8,808 nucleotides of DNA from positions 1 to 8,808 of the forward strand of contig SLSH01000381.1 in the NCBI GenBank assembly GCA_007130555.1, read 5' to 3'. Of the stretch, positions 4,367-8,808 are shown piece by piece. The notes beneath the pieces were generated by a model. That model did not search any database, had not been told where the DNA came from, and saw only the letters and a program-made list of their open reading frames with translations. Origin of the DNA: Bacteroidales bacterium. GTDB taxonomy: Bacteria > Bacteroidota > Bacteroidia > Bacteroidales > ML635J-15. Every line of letters starts with the position of its first letter. The stretch's first letter is position 1. Both the position numbers and the translations under genes were made by a program.

Positions 4367-6966
4367 TCGTGTTGTAACTTAGTGTCCGTTCCTGTAAAAA
4401 CATGAATAAATCCCTGAAGATGTCTTATTTCTATTCCCGTAAGTCTGCGTTCGTAAACATCACAAATATAAAAATAAACTCCTGTTGTAACAGGTCTATT
4501 ATTTCTGTAGTTTCTGCCGTCCCAGTTTATTTTCGGGTCGTCGGTTTCATATACCAGTTCGCCCCATCTGTTAAAAATTTTCATATCAACTTTTTCGACA
4601 AAATAATACGGAGAGGCAGGCAGATAAATATCAAAAATCCCGTCATCATTAGGAGTAAAGACATTTGGCAGTTCATAGTAAATACATTCATCAAGGCAAA
4701 CGATATTTGACCCTGCACTTTCATTTGAGAATGAATCAACTGCCGTAACATAGTAACAACCGGCCATTGATAATTCGGGATAGTGTAAAAAATAGTTAAA
4801 ATCTCTCGAAACAGTTCCGATAAGTTCAAAATCTCCATCTTTTATGGGAGTATAAAAAATATTATACTCCAGAACATCATCTCTGCAAGTATCATTAAGT
4901 ATCCATGTCAGATGATTATACAAAGAGTCGCACAATGATTCTCCCGACAAAATCGGAGGGCAAGGTGGAATAGTGTCAATAGCAATTTCGCAATTTTCCT
5001 GTGAAAAATTTATAATCGGGTATATTATCCCGTCAACCGAATAGCCCCCTGTACTTCTGACATAGTAGCAATATTCCCGCAAATTAACAAGCGGGTCGTC
5101 AATATAATAATTGTTTGCCGTTGAGGCAATCGAATCAAATTCAGTTTCTGTTTCAGTTTTTCTGTAAACCGTATATTCAGTATTTATCCACGGAACATTT
5201 TTATTAAAATGTATTTTAAGAGCATTTTCAAGTTGGTCAAATGTAATAAATATTGAAGATGCTATATGCGGGGTTCCTATCAGGAATCTATTTCCGGGAG
5301 AATTATTATAAAATTCTACCTTGTACGAATACGGATGTTCTAATGTATTTAATAAGGAGTCATAAAAAATTGTATCATTTATATCATCCAGAGTTGCGAT
5401 TTCGGTAAGAGCTTCGCCCCAGAAAGATTCTGAACGATATAATACATACTGATATGGTCCGGGAGCCTCAATACTGTCAAAATCAATAGGCTTAGACCAT
5501 TCTACATACATTTTTCCGTTTTCATTATCTGTTTCAATAACACTAACATGAGTAATAGTCGGAATCCCTCTTATCAAAGTTGTACAAATTTCATCCGAAG
5601 CATATCCTTCTGCTCCGTCGGGAAAAACTGCCGTAATGATATAGCAATATTCGTGTCCCTGCGGCAATCCTTGCAGGTGGTTATTATCAAGATATTCTGT
5701 ATTTTTCCAGCCTTTCACAAAATCAATAAGTTTGTATCCGAGATGCGGAGGAACACCAACTTCGCAAGTATCGGGAACAAATCCTGTAGGAGATATTCTC
5801 CGGTAAACATTATATCCGATAACTTCCTCGCATCTGTTTTCGTCCCATTCAATAAATACAGTAGTAGTTGTAGGTTCCAGACTTACATTTTCAACTTTAG
5901 GTCCTATTACATAAATATAAATACTTTTAATATCTGTAAGAGACACAGGACTTGCATTATCTTCGGCTTTAATATTTAGGATATACGGTTGTTTTCGTAC
6001 ATCTGCACATATTGTTTGCCATCTGAATTGTCCTTCTGCATATCCGGGTTGTGAAGATATTTGATCAAATGCGGCTGAAGCATGTTCAATTTCGAAAGGA
6101 GCACCTTTTGCGGATAATTCAATCATATCTCCGTCAGGGTCAGTAGCCGAGACATTGTATTTTATCCATGTTCCTGCTTCCACACATATTACGTCATCAG
6201 CATTTACAACCGGCGGGCGATTATCGGTTTCATAAACCTCAATCTGCATATCCCTTATAATTTCACCGATTTTAATTCCGTTTCTCCATTCTTCGATAAG
6301 CATTGCGACATTAAAAACTCCCACATATAACGGAGCATCCCATACAAGGTCTCCTGTAACTGCATTGACATAAAATTCTTTTGAAGCAGGCGGAAATGTA
6401 TATCCTGCAATAGGTTCACCGTTATCTGCTCTGCATGTTGTTAACTTATATGAGAGACTGTCTCCGTCTGGATCATAAGCACCGGGATTATGAACAAATC
6501 TTTGCCCGACAGCAGCTTTGTCAACAGGAGGTTGTGTTAAAACCGGAGTACTATTGTAACCTATTGAGGGATTTATATACATTGTTGTAGCTATTGAAAA
6601 AATCGTATTTACCGAATTCGGAATATTATCAACACCCAAATTTCTGTTAGGGTCTTCTACAACAATTACATAAATACCGGGTCCTGGATATGTATGGGTT
6701 CCTACATACTTATTTCTTTTATAATAATCAGGTAAATGCGTTTCCTCAACTCTTGGCAGAATAGAACTTGTATTATCTCCCCAAAACACTTCAAGCTGAG
6801 GACGGTCTGCTGTCCAGCCGGGACCCGTAGCTGTATATGTTATTACGGTTATCTCAAAAGTATAACTGGAAATCTGCCTGTAAGTAATCTCTCCTGCCCT
6901 GTTATGAGTAGAATAAGCCGATAAAAAGCATGAAAATGATAATATTAATATTAATATTTTTTTCAT
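4363..6966 (-). CDS. Large secreted beta-sandwich protein with type IX (type B, CHU_C) sorting domain
   Basis: The product has 867 residues. A signal peptide covers about residues 1-19, followed by THNRAGEITYRQI, an opening I recognise from Bacteroidota secreted proteins. Residues about 20-135 form the first beta domain. Two cadherin-like or Ig-like regions follow, with calcium-type motifs DPDGD at 165-169 and 276-280. About four Fn3-like domains span roughly 357-757 (for example VFIEWDENRCEEVIGYNVYRR). Residues 766 to about 860 are the gliding-motility-associated C-terminal domain (TIGR04131 type): LPNVFTPNDDGIFDIYLP, MKIFNRWGELVYET, NWDGR and TTGVYFYICDVYE. Such domains direct proteins through the type IX system to the surface or medium. 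No enzyme domain is seen, so adhesion or matrix formation is likely. A tail of about 10 residues after the usual end (GFIHVFTG) runs into the ATGA overlap with the TPR gene. It is the first gene of a two-gene operon. Confidence 0.92.
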   Translation of the reverse strand: MKKILILILSFSCFLSAYSTHNRAGEITYRQISSYTFEITVITYTATGPGWTADRPQLEVFWGDNTSSILPRVEETHLPDYYKRNKYVGTHTYPGPGIYVIVVEDPNRNLGVDNIPNSVNTIFSIATTMYINPSIGYNSTPVLTQPPVDKAAVGQRFVHNPGAYDPDGDSLSYKLTTCRADNGEPIAGYTFPPASKEFYVNAVTGDLVWDAPLYVGVFNVAMLIEEWRNGIKIGEIIRDMQIEVYETDNRPPVVNADDVICVEAGTWIKYNVSATDPDGDMIELSAKGAPFEIEHASAAFDQISSQPGYAEGQFRWQTICADVRKQPYILNIKAEDNASPVSLTDIKSIYIYVIGPKVENVSLEPTTTTVFIEWDENRCEEVIGYNVYRRISPTGFVPDTCEVGVPPHLGYKLIDFVKGWKNTEYLDNNHLQGLPQGHEYCYIITAVFPDGAEGYASDEICTTLIRGIPTITHVSVIETDNENGKMYVEWSKPIDFDSIEAPGPYQYVLYRSESFWGEALTEIATLDDINDTIFYDSLLNTLEHPYSYKVEFYNNSPGNRFLIGTPHIASSIFITFDQLENALKIHFNKNVPWINTEYTVYRKTETETEFDSIASTANNYYIDDPLVNLREYCYYVRSTGGYSVDGIIYPIINFSQENCEIAIDTIPPCPPILSGESLCDSLYNHLTWILNDTCRDDVLEYNIFYTPIKDGDFELIGTVSRDFNYFLHYPELSMAGCYYVTAVDSFSNESAGSNIVCLDECIYYELPNVFTPNDDGIFDIYLPASPYYFVEKVDMKIFNRWGELVYETDDPKINWDGRNYRNNRPVTTGVYFYICDVYERRLTGIEIRHLQGFIHVFTGTDTKLQHE

Positions 6967-6972
6967 TTATTA

Positions 6973-7000
6973 CAAAAATAGAAAAAAAATCAATAAGCAA
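6973..7000 (-). promoter_or_regulatory. Possible promoter of the CHU_C-TPR operon, near-leaderless
   Basis: On the minus strand TATTTTTG (plus 6973-6980) matches TAnnTTTG exactly, and TTG (plus 6998-7000) lies 17 bases upstream of it. The -7 element ends only six bases before the ATG at 6966, so transcription would start at or almost at the start codon. The surroundings are very AT-rich, so this could be chance. Confidence 0.35.
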
Positions 7001-7075
7001 CTAATAAAATAACAAGTAATAAATGAAAATATTGTAAAATTGAATAACGAACAAGATTTTTGATTTGAGAAGTAT

Positions 7076-7250
7076 TTGGGACGGTGGTTCTAATGCGGTG
7101 GTTTCGGGACAAGCTCCTATAAGGCGGTGGTTTCGAGACGCAACTCTCTTTTTAATGGCGGTGGTTTCGAGACGCAACTCCCTTTGGTCGTTGCTCCTCA
7201 ACCACCTTGCATACTCGAATGCAAGGGGACTGAGGAGCGGAGTTCGGATT
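7076..7250. repeat. Interspersed repeat element: imperfect direct repeats plus a large hairpin
   Basis: This stretch is about half G+C by eye, against very AT-rich flanks. CGGTGGTT occurs four times (starts 7082, 7096, 7125, 7159). Two units, 7123-7146 and 7157-7180, are identical over 24 bases, each beginning GGCGGTGGTTTCGAGACG. It ends in a nested hairpin: GCTCCTCA (7193-7200) with TGAGGAGC (7231-7238), and CCTTGCAT (7205-7212) with ATGCAAGG (7219-7226). AACTCC (7176-7181) can also pair with GGAGTT (7239-7244). GATTTTT occurs on both sides (7055-7061 and 7247-7253), possibly a target duplication. It encodes no transposase, so it would be a non-autonomous repeat. I have an impression that similar repeats occur between genes in other Bacteroidota but cannot verify it. 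Confidence 0.6.
7193..7238. repeat. Two-tier hairpin at the right end of the repeat element
   Basis: Outer stem 7193-7200/7231-7238 has eight perfect pairs. Inner stem 7205-7212/7219-7226 has eight perfect pairs around a six-base loop ACTCGA. A 4 x 4 internal loop separates them. On either strand it would fold strongly as RNA or single-stranded DNA; a terminator role is possible, but no clean T-run follows directly. Confidence 0.65.
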
Positions 7251-7251
7251 T

Positions 7252-7347
7252 TTATTGATTATTTGTTTTTCTGAATCTATATGGTTTTGCTAATTCGGGC
7301 AGTTCATCTATTCTGCCTTCTATCAGTGCTTCTTTCTGCAATAATTG
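7252..7347 (-). pseudogene. Probable 3' remnant of an unidentified gene
   Basis: On the minus strand, 31 codons ending in TAA (plus 7252-7254) read QLLQKEALIEGRIDELPE and then LAKPYRFRKTNNQ. The composition looks like real protein rather than translated AT-rich spacer: helical, charged, with the motif EGRIDELPELAKPYRF. The frame is closed upstream by TAG (plus 7348-7350), there is no ATG, and the sequence beyond it is AT-rich without coding character. It therefore looks like the C-terminal end of a gene whose body was lost. I cannot name the family. It lies between the DUF2851 gene and the repeat element, whose possible right border overlaps its stop codon. Chance is not excluded, given the short length. 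Confidence 0.4.
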
Positions 7348-7398
7348 CTAATAAAGATATTAATACAATTTTTATATATTTTTTTAATCAGCATTTCT

Positions 7399-8673
7399 CT
7401 ACAACTTTCCAAATTCCCTAAAAATTGCCGTTCCAATATTACAGTACAGGCACTTTTTTTTGTCGCAATAATTGTTCTTTAAATGTATAAGTGCCTGGGA
7501 ATCAAATGCAGTATCAGGTTTTATACCTAAGTCTTTCCAGACTTTTGTAATACGGTTATTTTCTGCTTTAATTTCATCTAACCATTTTACGGATATTTCT
7601 TCATAAGAATTTGAGTATATTTTTGAGTATATCAGTCTGAACGGGGCAATTGTATTTATCATAATAATTTCAAAAGCCGATTTGCCGAATGAAATATTTG
7701 TTTTATCAACAGGCTTACCGAAATTATAATGCGTTTTCCAGTAATCAGAGGTTTTGATATTAAAATATTTATAAATTTCCGGAATATCTTTTTTATCAAT
7801 TATTGCAGAAAAAAGTCCCTGAAAAGACTGCATTAATGCCGACAGTTGAGCAATCCGTACCGCAGGCATATTACCGGGTCTTATTTTACCAAATTTCCAT
7901 GTTTTCGAATCAATTGGTTTGAGAGAATATTTATTGGCAAGGAATTTATATTCTTCCGATAATTTAATTGAATAATCATCTCCGGTATTGTTATTTAATA
8001 ATCCCGATTGCCCGAAAAACAACGCTTCCAGAGTAAATAAACTGTCTTCATTCTTGCGAACAATACTTAATGGAGTGTTTAATGCAAGCTGTTCGAACGG
8101 AAATGAATTAATATGAAAACCAAAATTCCGGCATAATAAAATATAAAATGCTGTTTCCCAGTCTGAATTATATTTTTCAAGATAGTTTTCTATCAGTTCG
8201 GTTTTACTTTCAAGCCGTTCTACTCCCATTCTTTCGAACCATGCTTTTTTATTTACCGGCTCAATTATATCCAGAAAATCTTCACAAGGAATTTGTTTTT
8301 CACTGTTTTTAAAATCTGCATATTTGTTATATAAATAATGAGGGAATTTCATTTCCCATACGGGAATTTCTTCTCCGTTGCTTCTTCTTACGAGTTTATC
8401 ATTATTATATACAACATGTAAAATCACATTGTCATAAGAAAAATCTTTATGGTGATTGTGTTTGTGCCAGTCGGATGAATTTATATGAATTTCGATATTT
8501 CCCGCCCATACCGTTTCGTCTATTTTTATTTTGGCATTAAAAAAATCGGGACCCGAATCATAATTTAAAATACCGGTATCAATAATTTCAAAAATTTTTC
8601 CATTACTCAATTTTAATGAATCCTCATCCCATAAGCGATTTTTGAAAATAAAGTGTAAAAATTCTTCTTTCAT
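7399..8673 (-). CDS. DUF2851 family protein
   Basis: The product has 424 residues, close to the usual length of the DUF2851 family, which is common in Bacteroidota and has no established function. It has no signal peptide and should be cytoplasmic. Recognisable family features in order: the start MKEEFLHFIFKNRL; NYDSGPDFFNAKIKID (37-52); VWAGNIEIHINSSDWHKHNH (55-74), rich in histidine and acidic residues; VILHVVYNND (83-92); IPC (128-130); IRPGNMPAVRIAQLSAL (264-280); and the C-terminal cysteine motif C403-x4-C408-x2-C411 (YCDKKKCLYCNIG). The conserved acidic and His residues followed by a Cys cluster suggest a metal-binding, possibly nucleic-acid-related protein; this is inference. The ATG at 8673 is the natural start, giving the family's usual N-terminus. 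The gene is complete and appears to stand alone, with a divergent promoter-like element on its far side. Confidence 0.92.
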   Translation of the reverse strand: MKEEFLHFIFKNRLWDEDSLKLSNGKIFEIIDTGILNYDSGPDFFNAKIKIDETVWAGNIEIHINSSDWHKHNHHKDFSYDNVILHVVYNNDKLVRRSNGEEIPVWEMKFPHYLYNKYADFKNSEKQIPCEDFLDIIEPVNKKAWFERMGVERLESKTELIENYLEKYNSDWETAFYILLCRNFGFHINSFPFEQLALNTPLSIVRKNEDSLFTLEALFFGQSGLLNNNTGDDYSIKLSEEYKFLANKYSLKPIDSKTWKFGKIRPGNMPAVRIAQLSALMQSFQGLFSAIIDKKDIPEIYKYFNIKTSDYWKTHYNFGKPVDKTNISFGKSAFEIIMINTIAPFRLIYSKIYSNSYEEISVKWLDEIKAENNRITKVWKDLGIKPDTAFDSQALIHLKNNYCDKKKCLYCNIGTAIFREFGKL

Positions 8674-8776
8674 GTGGTTTTTATAAAATTTTTGCCAATA
8701 ATAATGAAAATTTTTGTAACTTGCATTTCATTGTTATGATTAATAACAAAGCTATTAATTTTGTAAAATAAAATAT

Positions 8777-8784
8777 TATATTTG
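8777..8784 (+). promoter_or_regulatory. Rightward -7 element TATATTTG near the window edge
   Basis: TATATTTG matches TAnnTTTG exactly and is followed by CCACATAAAA. TTTG at 8760-8763 lies only 13 bases upstream, which is short for the -33 element. It would drive a gene starting to the right of the window, divergent from the DUF2851 gene. No start codon lies between it and the edge. Confidence 0.45.
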
Positions 8785-8808
8785 CCACATAAAATTCTTT
8801 TTTAAAAA

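Noticed and set aside
4581..4838. Other-frame minus-strand frame within the CHU_C region
   Set aside because: It overlaps the sorting domain of the 867-residue protein in another frame; it looks hydrophobic only by frame shift.
5548..5979. 143-codon plus-strand frame opposite the large secreted protein
   Set aside because: The antisense of Fn3-like coding sequence; no promoter, no domain, composition typical of a shadow frame.
7082..7180. CRISPR array
   Set aside because: The repeat starts are 14, 29 and 34 bases apart, units vary, and there are no regular spacers or cas genes.
7001..7274. Short open frames on both strands across the repeat element
   Set aside because: Their sequence is just the translated direct repeats and hairpin; they start or end in AT-rich spacer and show no domain.
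8674..8808. Leftward promoter of the DUF2851 gene
   Set aside because: The best minus-strand match (TATTATTG at plus 8696-8703) misses one consensus base and has no TTG at the right distance, so it was not annotated.

Overview
The window is AT-rich DNA (roughly two thirds A+T by eye) from a member of the Bacteroidota, probably an uncultured Bacteroidales-like lineage. Three things point there. Several upstream regions carry the Bacteroidota sigma -7 element TAnnTTTG. One large secreted protein ends in a gliding-motility-associated (CHU_C, type B) domain for type IX secretion. The other recognisable families (DUF2851, FISUMP-domain lipoprotein, Bacteroidota-type S8-peptidase prodomain) are typical of this phylum. 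No tRNA, rRNA, CRISPR array or complete insertion sequence was seen.

Left part (1-3042, plus strand): an interrupted lipoprotein gene (55-774) joins a lipoprotein signal peptide to a sequence resembling the N-terminal prodomain of Bacteroidota subtilisin-like peptidases. No catalytic domain follows, and one in-frame TAG splits the reading frame. Next is an intact FISUMP-domain lipoprotein (870-1943) whose promoter and signal-peptide coding sequence are near copies of those of the first gene. Then comes a probable two-gene unit: a small lipoprotein (2069-2545) and a small acidic cytoplasmic protein with a C-terminal cysteine cluster (2563-3042).

Middle part (3043-6966, minus strand): after a convergent gap with a hairpin and a short tandem repeat, a two-gene operon is read leftward. 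Its first gene encodes an 867-residue multidomain beta-sandwich protein with a type IX sorting domain. It overlaps, by ATGA, a gene for an exported 400-residue TPR protein. The two products are probably made together and act in the envelope or outside the cell.

Right part (6967-8808): a 432-base gap holds a probable promoter for the operon, a GC-richer interspersed repeat element (direct repeats plus a large hairpin), and what looks like the 3' end of a lost gene (7252-7347, minus). A DUF2851 gene follows on the minus strand (7399-8673), and a rightward -7 element near the right edge suggests a divergent gene outside the window.

The observations most worth a second look are the free-standing, TAG-interrupted protease-prodomain lipoprotein, the promoter plus signal-peptide module it shares with its neighbour, and the repeat element with the adjacent gene remnant.
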